Of a stretch of DNA of 64,000 bases, positions 25,601-33,787 are shown piece by piece (position 1 is the stretch's first letter; every line of letters begins with the position of its first letter). This DNA is from Solirubrobacter ginsenosidimutans (lineage in GTDB: Bacteria; Actinomycetota; Thermoleophilia; Solirubrobacterales; Solirubrobacteraceae): NCBI RefSeq assembly GCF_027587205.1, contig NZ_JAPDOD010000005.1:186001-250000 (forward strand). The letters are read 5' to 3'. The notes under the pieces are model-generated. The model was not told where the DNA came from. It worked only from the letters and a program-made list of their open reading frames with translations, and made no database searches. The position numbers and the translations under genes are program-made.

Positions 25601-25863
25601 GGAACCGACTCCGACCGGATCGTGTCGACGCCCGCGACGCCGTTGAGCAGATCGGCCTCGAGCGGGACGGTGATCAGCTGCTCGACCTCGTTGGCCGAGA
25701 GGCCGAGGGCCTCGGTCTGGATCTCGACGTACGGCGGCGTGAATTCTCCGAGCACGTCGACGGGCGCGTCGTGCAGCCGTGTGACACCGAAGGCCAACAC
25801 GCCCGCAGCGACGACAAGAACGAGCAGCCGGAATCGCAGACTAATTCCAATAATCCAACGCAT
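22609..25863 (-). CDS. RND efflux permease, heavy-metal type, with altered proton relay
   Basis: A 1084-residue RND permease, first gene of the operon. It matches its neighbour along the length (DVLGEFTPPYVEIQTEA, VPGVANVAIWGQREQQ, SRVLMIGLSNGAKNLSPIEQ). The relay helix reads AIVIGDAVMGAESIARRLR, so of the acidic positions seen in the sister protein only one Asp and the Glu remain. It may have reduced transport on its own and act as partner in a mixed trimer, or use another coupling. An upstream region of 357 bases holds its promoter. Confidence 0.85.
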   Translation of the reverse strand: MRWIIGISLRFRLLVLVVAAGVLAFGVTRLHDAPVDVLGEFTPPYVEIQTEALGLSANEVEQLITVPLEADLLNGVAGVDTIRSESVPGLSSIVMVFRPGTDIYKGRALVQERLTQAHALPNVSKPPLMLQPKSSSSRVLMIGLSNGAKNLSPIEQGILARWTIRPRLLGVPGVANVAIWGQREQQLQVQVDPRRLRSKHVTLDQIIATTGNAQLVSPLTFLEASTPGTGGFIETPNQRLQVRHVFDRLSTPAALASVPLEDSRPNLSLGDVATISEDHQPLIGDAVVADGSGLMLVVEKLPGANTLAVTRAVEDALEELRPGLAGMKTDTNVFRPASVVSDAISNLTLAIIIGAGLLVLVLAALVMRWRTVLTSLVALSLSLVTAALVIELLGETFNAISFAGLAAALAIVIGDAVMGAESIARRLRAGYPDGERPSIRSQVLQATTALRRPLVYALLIALIAVLPLVVMQGRPGAFFSPIAVAYVAAVLASTLVALTVTPALSTVLAGRAPRGGREPAVLRRLAALHSAALARVVGRPRAMLAAVGGCAVAALAALALLDPSVVPSFKDRDLLVQLDAKPGTAQPVMTQLATDATSKLEAIDGVRDVGAHLGRAVTGDQVVDVNSSELWVNLDRDADYDKTIAQVRRTVAGLRAVKGSVIPYTEQKIRDVGTLISGGQAGEPGALNELTGTRKPLVVRVFGEDLETLRATAEKVRGVVAGVDGVADPKVELAPTEPTIEIETKLDAARARGIKPGDVRRAEAALLQGIQVGSIFGKQKVFDVVVQGVPSTRTSVESVRDLLIDGPRGTFVRLGDVATVSVKQAPAAIERDAVSRRIDVVADVRGRSESAVQAEVEARLAAMQFPLQYHAEVLKDSTSSEIRTPAIVATAIAVLIAMFLILQAALRSWRVAALTFLTLPAALAGGVLVAIVDGATLSLGAALGLLGTLAIAVRGALLIVSRFQELEDEAACEPGPDLVRRGAREQFGALVAAALATAAFLVPFVVLGSPVGLEIVHPMATVLLGGLLTATLMTLFALPTLYARFAAGTGRDPADGLLHRWAGAEPAPAPTPTAVRVTATAEGS

Positions 25864-26220
25864 GAGCTATGGCCCTCCAAGAGGTGGGCGATCTGGGTAC
25901 GAATGGCTTGCACTACCTGGGGGGTGCGCGCAGCTCAGATTGCGCGCACCGAGCCTGAGAGGGGCGTTCTAAATGAAGCTCCGGCGGTACTCATTAAGCT
26001 CTCAGGGCTACGGCGAGTAGATAGGAATGGTTCGACGGTGTCAAGTCGCCAAATGACCGAAAACCGTTTAACCCAATTTTCATCTTCGCCGCGTGCGGCG
26101 CGACGGTGTGCGGCGGCCGGATCCGCGCCACCGCGGCGACGGCCGCGCGCTATTACGGTTAATCGTGACGCACTTCACGGTCCGGATCCCACCGTGGGTG
26201 ATGTCACAGCGACTGATCGA
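25864..26220. promoter_or_regulatory. Upstream region of the RND operon (no gene)
   Basis: No convincing gene is present. On the minus strand a TTGACA (plus-strand complement at 26039-26044) precedes TATCTA by 15 bases, a possible but short-spaced promoter for the RND operon. AAATGAAG at 25971-25978 and AAATGACC at 26051-26058 resemble single half-sites of the box seen upstream of the response regulator. The stretch 26050-26095 is markedly more AT-rich than its surroundings. Confidence 0.35.
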
Positions 26221-28107
26221 TCAGTGGCCGTCGCGCGCGTTCACTTCGAGCGCGTACTTCGAAGGCGTGGCGGCAACCGTCGGATTGTCCATCGCACTGA
26301 GTCGCCTCAGGAGTTTGGTCCATTGCTCAGGCTCAAGTGCGGTCGGGAACTCGGCAGGTCCGCGCTGAGCGCCGGGGCGGAAGCCCACGTGGATGTGATC
26401 GTCGTGATCGGCCATCGCGAACGTGTTGTCGGTGCCGTCGACTGTCATCAGTGAGATGATTTGATGTGGTTTCAGCACCCCTTGGAGAGTGAGCAGCCGT
26501 CGCACGGTGACATCGGTGACCGACCCGTCGCCCTGGTGTCCGAGGACCGGGATGCCGTTGATTGCGGCGATGTCGACCGCGTTGCCCGACACGTGCTCGG
26601 ACACGTTGCCCGAGGACGTCAGGTACCCGTGGCCGCAGACGAGCGACGACACCGTGGGCTCCAGGCCCGAGGCCGCGAGGAACGCGAGCGTCGCGAGCAC
26701 GCGGCGGTCGATCTGGCCGGTCTGGATGTCGTGACGGCCGCAGGCATAGATGTGGATGCGCCGGTCCGCGAGCACCCGTCGCGCGAGTGCGTCCTTGCTC
26801 ATGAGGATGACTTCGCCGATTGAGGCCGGACCGGCGTCGCGGGGGAGCAGCGTTCCGCGCGCGCTCGACTCGAGCAGCTTCCAGCCGTCGAGGATCGGCT
26901 TCGGGTCGATCCGCGGTGCGCCACGCCCGGCGGGCCGGATCTCGAACCGCAAATGGGGCGTCCGCCCACCGATCCGACCAAGCTCGGTGCCCGCGATCAC
27001 TTGCGAGCCCACGCGCAGCCGTCGGGGCTCGAAGTGCGCGTAGGTGTACGTGTTCCCGAAGACGTCCCGCAGGCGCACGGAATTCTGGCCGAGCTTGCTG
27101 ACGCGGCCGTCGGCCGCGGCGATCACCGGGGTCCCCGCGCCGGCGTAGACGTCGATGCCACGGCGGGTCGCGCGTGTGCGCCGGCCGCCATAGGTCGTGC
27201 GGCCGCGAACCGGGAAGACGCCCTGCGTCAGCCCGGTGAGCGAGCTGACGAGGCCTTGCGGAAGCCCGCCGACGACACGCGCTCGCATCAGCACGGAGTC
27301 GACGTACCAGTCGGCGTGGTTGTAGGCGAAGATCGCCCGGCGCAGGTCGCGTGCGGCGCCGGCCGCGCGCAGATAGCGCGCGGAGGCGAAGATCGCGTCG
27401 ACCGGATTGAACGGGTCTTTGACGCCGTCGCGATTGGCGTCCACGCCGTACTGCTTCCAGGTGGCGGGCATGAACTGCATCCAGCCCACGGCGCCGGCGG
27501 AGGAGACGTTGAGGTTGCGCCCGTAGTCGGTCTCGATCTCGTTGATCGCGGCGAGGATCTCCCAGCGAATCCCGTACTGCGTGCCCGCGGCCTGGTAGAT
27601 CGGCAGCAGGAACGGCGGGATCCGGAACCGGTCGATGAAGAAGTTCGGCACCGCGACGGCGACCGGGCCGAGCGTCGCGGGCGCGATCATCGGCGTGTGC
27701 GGGGTCGTCGTCGCGCCGGGCGTCGCGGTCGTGTGCGGCTCGACCGATCCGGTGCGACGCTCCGTGTTCGGTGCGTGCGCGGGCCGACGCGCCGGCGTGG
27801 GCGCGCGGTCAGCGCGCGGCGTCGTGACGGCGCTGGGGAGCGTGGCCGCCGGCGCCGCGGAGGCTGCCGGCACGGCCGTGGGTGCCGCCGTCTCCTCGGC
27901 GGCGGGGGCGGCCGGCACCGGTTCGGCCGGCACCTGCGCCGGGGTCGCGGCCTCCGTGGCCGCCGCGGTTGCGGTGGGCGTCGGCTCCGGGGTCGTGGCC
28001 GTGGGCGTCGCCGTGACCGTCACGGTCGCGGCCGGTTCCTGCGCGTCCGCGCGTCCGCTCCACATGCCGGTACACACCGCAATCAGGACGATGATCGGGA
28101 CTCGCAT
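26221..28107 (-). CDS. Secreted cell-wall hydrolase with transglycosylase, M23-like and M15-like domains
   Basis: A 628-residue exported protein. A signal peptide (VPIIVLIAVCTGMWSGRADA) is followed by a Pro/Thr/Ala-rich linker to about residue 145. A lytic-transglycosylase (SLT/MltB-like) domain shows EILAAINEIETDYGRN, SSAGAVGWMQFMPATW and AIFAYNHADWYV. An M23/LytM-like domain (RRGIDVYAGAGTPVIAAADG to TPHLRFEIRP) lacks the first zinc-binding His. A C-terminal M15/peptidase-like domain has SEHVSGNAVDIAAI and DHDDHIHVGF, the usual zinc ligands. It would cut glycan strands and cross-links in peptidoglycan; the M23 module is probably structural. Confidence 0.8.
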   Translation of the reverse strand: MRVPIIVLIAVCTGMWSGRADAQEPAATVTVTATPTATTPEPTPTATAAATEAATPAQVPAEPVPAAPAAEETAAPTAVPAASAAPAATLPSAVTTPRADRAPTPARRPAHAPNTERRTGSVEPHTTATPGATTTPHTPMIAPATLGPVAVAVPNFFIDRFRIPPFLLPIYQAAGTQYGIRWEILAAINEIETDYGRNLNVSSAGAVGWMQFMPATWKQYGVDANRDGVKDPFNPVDAIFASARYLRAAGAARDLRRAIFAYNHADWYVDSVLMRARVVGGLPQGLVSSLTGLTQGVFPVRGRTTYGGRRTRATRRGIDVYAGAGTPVIAAADGRVSKLGQNSVRLRDVFGNTYTYAHFEPRRLRVGSQVIAGTELGRIGGRTPHLRFEIRPAGRGAPRIDPKPILDGWKLLESSARGTLLPRDAGPASIGEVILMSKDALARRVLADRRIHIYACGRHDIQTGQIDRRVLATLAFLAASGLEPTVSSLVCGHGYLTSSGNVSEHVSGNAVDIAAINGIPVLGHQGDGSVTDVTVRRLLTLQGVLKPHQIISLMTVDGTDNTFAMADHDDHIHVGFRPGAQRGPAEFPTALEPEQWTKLLRRLSAMDNPTVAATPSKYALEVNARDGH

Positions 28108-28173
28108 GGGCCGAGTGTTCGGCCGATCGATGAGGTTTTGATGAGGTGCCCATGTGTGCGCGAGCGCGCGATT

Positions 28174-28374
28174 TCAGCGGCCGGCGGCGACGAGGATGCG
28201 TCGCGCAAGCGCGATCACGAGCTCGTCGAGGCAGTCGCCCACGGCCGACTCGAACTCAGCGTCGCGGAAGCATTCGTTGACCGCTTGCCAGACTTCATCG
28301 TCGGTCAGACCGAACTGCTTCGCCGCGTCGAAGATCGCTTGCAGCGGCGCTGTCGGGGCGTGGTGGGCGGACAT
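28174..28374 (-). CDS. Small hypothetical protein
   Basis: A 66-residue acidic, helix-rich protein (AIFDAAKQFGLTDDEVWQAV, AEFESAVGDCLDELVIALAR) with no signal peptide or membrane helix. GAAGG abuts the ATG, an unusually close ribosome binding site. Not recognised. It sits alone between the hydrolase and the FtsX-type permease, in the same direction as both. Confidence 0.5.
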   Translation of the reverse strand: MSAHHAPTAPLQAIFDAAKQFGLTDDEVWQAVNECFRDAEFESAVGDCLDELVIALARRILVAAGR

Positions 28375-28447
28375 CCTTCGGGACCGGTGGTCTGTCCTGC
28401 TGATGCCGAGCGTTCCACCGCCGAGTTAGATTCGGATGAGAGCGAGA

Positions 28448-31400
28448 CTAGGCCTCTCGCAACAGTTCCGTGGGCTTCAGGCGGCGCAGAAGCGCCGTGG
28501 CCGCGAGCGCGGATGCGAGCGTCGCGGCGCCTGCGAGCGCGGCCAGCGTCACGATGTCCGTCATCGGGAAGCCGAGCGTCGGATCGAGGATGAAGAGCGG
28601 CCGCAGCACGCCGACCAACAGCACCGCCATCCCGGCGCCGACGAGGAGTCCGGCGACCATGCCAAGGCCCACGACGACGGCCGCCTCGCCGAGCACGAGC
28701 GCGCGAACCTCGCCGGTCCGCATCCCCTGCGCGCGCAGCGCCACGTACTCGCGACGGCGGTCGAGCAGGAGGCCGAAGACGAAGATCGCGACGACGACCG
28801 CGCAGATCAGCAGCGTGTACACCGAGTCGAGCTGGACGAGCCCTCCGACGTTGAGCGCGGTCAGGCTCGACTGATCCTTGTCGAGCGCCGCGGCCCGCGT
28901 CTCGACGTCGATCGGGTCCTTCTTCCCAGGACCGGATCGCAGCACGGCCTCCGTCCGTGCCAGCCCCTCGTCGCTGCCATCGGCGGCGCGGACGAGAAAG
29001 CTGTCGACCTCGCTCAAGTGTGTCGCCGCCGCGTAGTCGCGGAGATTGATGACCGCGTCGGTGCCCCTCGGGAAGCCGGGGAGTCGCTCGAACAGGCCGG
29101 CCACGCGAAACGTCTCGAGCGTCTGGCGCTTCGTCCCGCGTGCCAGGAGCACCTTGACGTCCTCGCCCGGATCGATCGCCAGCGCGTCGGCCGCGTCGAC
29201 ATTGACGAGCGCAGCCCGTCCTCGCCCCTCCAGCGGCGCCACCGCCGCGCCCGTCACGCGCGCGAAGCGAGACGGCTCGATCGCCGTCAGCGTGGCGCGA
29301 TCCTGGTCGTTCGGGCCGATCAGCACGGCGTTGTCGAGCCTTGAGACGACCGCGGTCACCTCCTCGACCCCGGGAACCCGGAGCTTGGCGGCGTAAGCGG
29401 GCGGATGCGAGCGCGGGCTCAACGCGCTCGGCACGACGCGCAGGTCCGCCCCGACGACGAACCTCGCGTCCGCGGCCTTGGCGCGATCGTAGGTGCTGCT
29501 GAACACCGCGAGCGCGGCCCCGAAGGCGACGACCAGGCCGACGCCCGCGATCCCCGTGCCGAGCGATCGCGACCGGCGCCGCAGACTGCGCACGAGCGTG
29601 CCGGGGACCGGCGAGCCGAAGTGCGGCGCGGCGGGCAGCCGCAACCGCGCCAGTAACCCGACGGAGGCCCGGACGGCGAGGGCCATGCCGGCGAACCAGG
29701 CGGTCAGCGGCGCGAGCAGCAGGTACGACGGCACAACCACCGATTCGCCGGCCGAGACCGACGTGCTCGGTGGATCGAACGCCGCGGCGCGCCAGGCCAG
29801 CAGCGCGACGATGGCCGCGGCCATCACGGCCGGGCCGGCGAGCGCTCGCGGACGTCCACGGGCGTGCGGCGCCAACTCCGCCCGTTCCTGGCTGATCTCA
29901 CGGCGCAGCGCGCGCCGGCCGGGCACATAGAGCGCGAGCGCCGTCGTGGCCATGCCGATCACTCCCGCGATCAGTGCCGAGCGGGCGAGGTCGCCGACGG
30001 CCGTGGCGCGCAGCGCATCCGGTCCCACGACCGCGGCCGCGGAGAACACCCCGAGCGCGACGCCCAGCGCCGTCCCCACGCCGGCGATCGCCAGCGTCCG
30101 GTGGACGAGCAGCGTCCGCAGGTGGCCGCGATGCGCGCCGCGCATGCGCAGGTTCGCGTGCTCACGACGCTGCGCGCCCGCGAGGATGCTGCCCGCGTAC
30201 GCCGCGAGAAACGCCGCCAACAGCACGCCCGGCAGCCCGAGAAACAGGAACATCCGCGTGGCCACGGCGCTGTCCGCCTTGGCCACGGCGAGCGTATTGG
30301 ACAGGTTGTCGATCAGGTAGTCCTGCCCCGGCGCCACGGCTCCGACGGACTGCGCGATCGCGTGCGAGCGCACCAGCGCGCGCCCCGGGTCGGTCTCCAG
30401 CCGCGACCGGTCGACGCGCACGTCGACCTCCGAGACCGGCAGGCTCTTGAGCTGTCTGCCGATTTTCGCGGACCCTTCACGGAACGCCGGGACGATCACG
30501 CGCCGGAAGGTCTCCGGGCTCACGACGACGGAATGCGGTACGTAGATGAAGTCCTCCAGGCGAGCCGTCCTGCGGCTGTAGAAGAGCGGCTTGGCGCGCG
30601 CCAGGTCCGCGATGCCGCTGACGGGTAGCGACAACCTCAGGCGGCGACCCGGGAGCCGCAGCGAGAACCGCCCGCCGGTCCCCAGCGCCAGCCCGCGCGC
30701 CGCCTCCGCGCTCAGCAGCGCCGCGCCGGGCGCGATCGCCCCTTCGACGATCCGGATCGACGGGTAATGCCGCGCGTACGCCGCGCCGAACGCGAACACC
30801 CGCACCGGGTCGCGAATCCTCATGCGGCCGGCGCCGACCGACCCCGGCGGCAGGTCCGCGAACGACAGCGCGTCCGCCGATGCCACTCCGGGCAGCGCCG
30901 CGATCGCGCGCCGCAACCGCTCCAACGCGACGGGCGACGGGGCGTTCGCTCGGGTCGGGACGACGTTCTCCCGCGTCGAGATCGTTCCGCGCACCGGCAG
31001 GGCAGCAGGGGCACGCACGGCTCGCGCGGCGCGCGCACGGTAGGTCAGGCGCACCGTCTCGCCAGGGCCGATGGTTCCGAGGTTGAGCCCGGTGCGCGCG
31101 AGCCCCTGCGCGAGCGGGCTCTGACCGGCCTTGTCGCGCAGCGGGCGGCCGTTGAGCCGCGTCGAGGCGTGCACGTAGGTCAGCCGCGGTGGCGGCTCGT
31201 CGTTGACGACGACCTCGTTGGCTGCGACGGGGTCGCGATTGGACACCGTCAGCGCGATCGTGGCGGTCTCCCCCTCCGCAAGCCCCGACGGCGATGCGAC
31301 CACACGCTGCCGCAAACGCGGCCCGGCGCCGAGCGGAGCGGAGCGCACGCGCTGCAGGTCGAGCGCCAGCGGGGCGAGCGCGCGCCGGGTCATGGTCGCG

Positions 31401-31522
31401 CGCGAGCCGTCGGCGAAGAACAGCACCGCCGAGAACAGTGCGATCCCGAGCGTCACCCCGACGAGCGAAGCGAGCGTCCGGCGCGGATTGCGCACGAGCT
31501 CGCGCCAGACGTACCTACGCAC
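28448..31522 (-). CDS. ABC transporter permease, FtsX/MacB type, double unit
   Basis: A 1024-residue permease with an N-terminal helix (LASLVGVTLGIALFSAVLFFA), a large extracytoplasmic region including a DUF11-like stretch (ATIALTVSNRDPVAANEVVV), and two groups of FtsX-type helices (FLFLGLPGVLLAAFLAAYAG; TLLICAVVVAIFVFGLLLDRRREYVALRAQG; GLGMVAGLLVGAGMAVLLVG). Such permeases move lipoproteins, antibiotics or signals at the envelope without a conventional channel. Its start overlaps the ATPase gene at 31515 by 8 bases, so it is co-translated with that gene. Confidence 0.85.
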   Translation of the reverse strand: MRRYVWRELVRNPRRTLASLVGVTLGIALFSAVLFFADGSRATMTRRALAPLALDLQRVRSAPLGAGPRLRQRVVASPSGLAEGETATIALTVSNRDPVAANEVVVNDEPPPRLTYVHASTRLNGRPLRDKAGQSPLAQGLARTGLNLGTIGPGETVRLTYRARAARAVRAPAALPVRGTISTRENVVPTRANAPSPVALERLRRAIAALPGVASADALSFADLPPGSVGAGRMRIRDPVRVFAFGAAYARHYPSIRIVEGAIAPGAALLSAEAARGLALGTGGRFSLRLPGRRLRLSLPVSGIADLARAKPLFYSRRTARLEDFIYVPHSVVVSPETFRRVIVPAFREGSAKIGRQLKSLPVSEVDVRVDRSRLETDPGRALVRSHAIAQSVGAVAPGQDYLIDNLSNTLAVAKADSAVATRMFLFLGLPGVLLAAFLAAYAGSILAGAQRREHANLRMRGAHRGHLRTLLVHRTLAIAGVGTALGVALGVFSAAAVVGPDALRATAVGDLARSALIAGVIGMATTALALYVPGRRALRREISQERAELAPHARGRPRALAGPAVMAAAIVALLAWRAAAFDPPSTSVSAGESVVVPSYLLLAPLTAWFAGMALAVRASVGLLARLRLPAAPHFGSPVPGTLVRSLRRRSRSLGTGIAGVGLVVAFGAALAVFSSTYDRAKAADARFVVGADLRVVPSALSPRSHPPAYAAKLRVPGVEEVTAVVSRLDNAVLIGPNDQDRATLTAIEPSRFARVTGAAVAPLEGRGRAALVNVDAADALAIDPGEDVKVLLARGTKRQTLETFRVAGLFERLPGFPRGTDAVINLRDYAAATHLSEVDSFLVRAADGSDEGLARTEAVLRSGPGKKDPIDVETRAAALDKDQSSLTALNVGGLVQLDSVYTLLICAVVVAIFVFGLLLDRRREYVALRAQGMRTGEVRALVLGEAAVVVGLGMVAGLLVGAGMAVLLVGVLRPLFILDPTLGFPMTDIVTLAALAGAATLASALAATALLRRLKPTELLREA

Positions 31523-32198
31523 TGACGCACCCCTGCTCAGCGACCAGCCGTCCGTCGCGCAGGGCGACGGTGCGGTCCATGCGCGCGGCCACCTCCGGAT
31601 CGTGCGTGACGACGACGAGGGTGGTGCTCGCCGCGAGCAGGAGCTCGACGACCGCGGCGGAGTTGTCCGCGTCCAACGAGCCGGTGGGCTCGTCGGCGAC
31701 GATCACGGCGGGGCGGTTGATCAAGGCGCGGGCGATCGCCACGCGCTGGCGCTGGCCGCCGGAGAGCTGGTCGGGGAGCTTGCCGGCCTCGTTGCCGAGT
31801 CCGAGCTCGACGAGCAGCTCCAGGCAGCGCTCGTACCCGTCACCGGTGCCACAGAGCGCGAGCTGCAGTCCGACGTTCTCCTGCGCGCTCAGGTACGGCT
31901 GCAGGTTGTCGGACTGGAACACGAGCCCGAGCCGGCGGCGGCGCAGCCGCGCCCGCGCACGCTCGGAGAGGCGCGAGAGCTCCTCGCCGCCGATCGTCAC
32001 GCGCCCGGAGGTCGGTGTCTCAAGCCCGGCGATCAGGCCGAGCAGCGTCGACTTGCCGCTCCCGCTGAACCCGGTGATCGCGATGCTCGTGCCCGCCTCG
32101 ACGGCCAGCGTCACGCCGTCGACGGCGCGGACGGAGCCCGCCGGCGTGGCGTAGTGCTTCGTCACCGCCTGCAGGTCGATCGCGGCGGGCCGGATCAC
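31515..32198 (-). CDS. ABC transporter ATPase (LolD/MacB type)
   Basis: A 227-residue ATPase with Walker A GFSGSGKST, Q-loop LVFQSDNLQPYLSA, signature LSGGQRQRVAIARA, Walker B VIVADEPTGSLD and switch His in VVVTHDPEVA. It lies between a second ATPase gene (4-base overlap) and the permease gene (8-base overlap), so one permease is served by two ATPases. Confidence 0.9.
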   Translation of the reverse strand: MIRPAAIDLQAVTKHYATPAGSVRAVDGVTLAVEAGTSIAITGFSGSGKSTLLGLIAGLETPTSGRVTIGGEELSRLSERARARLRRRRLGLVFQSDNLQPYLSAQENVGLQLALCGTGDGYERCLELLVELGLGNEAGKLPDQLSGGQRQRVAIARALINRPAVIVADEPTGSLDADNSAAVVELLLAASTTLVVVTHDPEVAARMDRTVALRDGRLVAEQGCVSA

Positions 32199-32866
32199 GC
32201 CGCGCGCACCTCGCCGTCGACGAGCTGCAGCCGGTGGTGCGCGCCGCCGGCGAGCTCGCGGTTGTGCGTGACGAACAGGACCGTCAGCCCGCGCTCGCGA
32301 CAGGCGTCGAAGATGCGCCGCATGACGTCGCCGGCGGTATCGGAGTCCAGCTGGCCCGTCACCTCGTCGGCCAGCAGCAGGTCCGGGTCGTTGGCCAGCG
32401 CCACCGCGATCGCGACCCGCTGCGCCTCCCCGCCGGACAGGCGCCGCGGAAGCTGGTCGGCCCGATCGGCGAGCCCGACCCTGGCGAGCAGGGCCCGTGC
32501 GCGCTCGGCACGGCGATCGCCGCCACCAAACTCGATCGCGAGCTCGACGTTCTCCGCCGCCGTCAGGAAGCCGATCAGATTGTCCTTCTGCAGGACGACG
32601 CCGATCCGCCGCGCCCGCAACCGCGCCAGCCCCATCTCGTCGAGGTCCGTGAGCGCCTGGCCGTCGAAGCTGATCGTCCCCGCTTCCGGGCGCATCAGCC
32701 CCGCGATCAGCGCGATCAGCGTCGACTTCCCACTGCCTGAAGCGCCGACGAGGCTCGTCGTCTCGCCGCGCACGAGCGTGAGCGAGGCGGCGCGCAGCAC
32801 GCGCGTCTCGGTGCCGCCGGAGCGGTAGGCCTTGCTCACCGCGTCGACCCGCACGAGCGCCGACAT
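32195..32866 (-). CDS. ABC transporter ATPase (LolD/MacB type), second copy
   Basis: A 223-residue ATPase with Walker A GASGSGKST, Q-loop VVLQKDNLIGFLTA, signature LSGGEAQRVAIAVA and Walker B LLLADEVTGQLD. The usual DEPTG is DEVTG here, but the catalytic Glu is retained. It overlaps the other ATPase gene by ATGA. The lipoprotein gene at 32873 ends 6 bases before this gene starts, so all four genes probably form one operon. Confidence 0.9.
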   Translation of the reverse strand: MSALVRVDAVSKAYRSGGTETRVLRAASLTLVRGETTSLVGASGSGKSTLIALIAGLMRPEAGTISFDGQALTDLDEMGLARLRARRIGVVLQKDNLIGFLTAAENVELAIEFGGGDRRAERARALLARVGLADRADQLPRRLSGGEAQRVAIAVALANDPDLLLADEVTGQLDSDTAGDVMRRIFDACRERGLTVLFVTHNRELAGGAHHRLQLVDGEVRAA

Positions 32867-32872
32867 GCGCGG

Positions 32873-33700
32873 TCAGCGCAGTCGTGCCGCGGGCTGGGAG
32901 GTCCCGAAGACGTCCGGCACGGTCGAGGCGGCGTGGCGATCGAGCTTCAGCGCCTCCGCGCTGAGCTCAGCGAGGCCGCGAGGGCTGAGCTGGGTGAGGT
33001 TGATGAGCTTCTCCGTCTCCTCCTCGCCGCCCTTGGACTTCGGCTCGGTCAGGATCCCGCCGACGCCCGGAGCGAAGTACTTGTTCTCCGACCCACCCTC
33101 TTCGATGACGAGCACGTTGCTGTAGCACTTGAACGGAACGCAGGTCCGGACGCCGGACTTGACGACCTTGGCGATCGTCGGGTCGTCGCCGGGGGCGTGC
33201 TCCTGGGCGTACGGCGGCATGCCGACCTTCGGCTCGGCGGGCATGTAGATGCCGCCCTTGCCGCCCTTGACGCCGTCGAGCCAGCCGTCATTCGCGTTGA
33301 CGAACCGGCCGCCTTCGTAGGCCTCGGTGTAGGAGCCGAGATACCACACGTTTCCGCGCTCGTCCTCGGCCAGGTAGTCGAGCGCCTGCTCGCCGATCTG
33401 ACCGCCGTCGAAGTCCTGGTCCAGCGCGATCACCGTGTGCACGCCGCTGATCACCTTCGAGACGTCGGTGACCGTGTAGACGCGACGGTGTGGGAGACGC
33501 CGGCTGCCGCGGTTCACCGCACCCAGCCGGACGGACTGATAGCCGGGCTTCAGCGGGAACCACTGGTTCGTGCCGGTCGCCGTGCGCGCACCGAAGTCGT
33601 GGGCCCGCACCGGCGGCGAATCGTGGCGCTCACCGGCGCCGCCACAGCCCGCGAGCAGGCCCGCGCACAGCGCGCCGGCGAGCATGCGAACACGCTTCAT
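32873..33700 (-). CDS. Lipoprotein, paralogue C of the secreted family
   Basis: A 275-residue lipoprotein with lipobox GLLAGC. It shares with the 14944 and 18093 proteins the blocks NQWFPLKPGYQSVRLG, HRRVYTVTDVSKVISGVHTV, DYLAEDERGNVWYLGSYTEA, GIYMPAEPKVGMPPYAQ and ENKYFAPGVGGIL. The Cys pair RTCVPFKC matches paralogue B. ATG at 33700 is chosen because the signal peptide MKRVRMLAGALCAG begins there. It is the first gene of the ABC operon, 6 bases before the second ATPase, implying a substrate-binding or sensing role for that transporter. Confidence 0.78.
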   Translation of the reverse strand: MKRVRMLAGALCAGLLAGCGGAGERHDSPPVRAHDFGARTATGTNQWFPLKPGYQSVRLGAVNRGSRRLPHRRVYTVTDVSKVISGVHTVIALDQDFDGGQIGEQALDYLAEDERGNVWYLGSYTEAYEGGRFVNANDGWLDGVKGGKGGIYMPAEPKVGMPPYAQEHAPGDDPTIAKVVKSGVRTCVPFKCYSNVLVIEEGGSENKYFAPGVGGILTEPKSKGGEEETEKLINLTQLSPRGLAELSAEALKLDRHAASTVPDVFGTSQPAARLR

Positions 33701-33749
33701 GCCGTGAGCTTTCGGCCGCTGGATTAAACAAAAATGAGACGCTTCGAGC

Positions 33750-33767
33750 TTCACTTGGATTTCATTT
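33750..33767 (+). promoter_or_regulatory. Tandem TTCA half-sites, candidate response-regulator box
   Basis: TTCACTT at 33750-33756 and TTCATTT at 33761-33767 are direct half-sites 11 bp apart, in the 87-base gap between the divergent lipoprotein (33700) and propeller (33788) genes. A further AAAATGAG lies at 33731-33738 in the opposite orientation. The spacing and sequence match the pair in front of the response regulator at 17831. Confidence 0.45.
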
Positions 33768-33787
33768 AGCGCCTCTCTTCTCTTCAT

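Noticed and set aside
26213..26224. CTGATCGATCAG, a perfect 12-bp palindrome, as an operator.
   Set aside because: It lies over the stop codon of the cell-wall hydrolase and nothing starts nearby. Palindromes of this length around GATC are common by chance.
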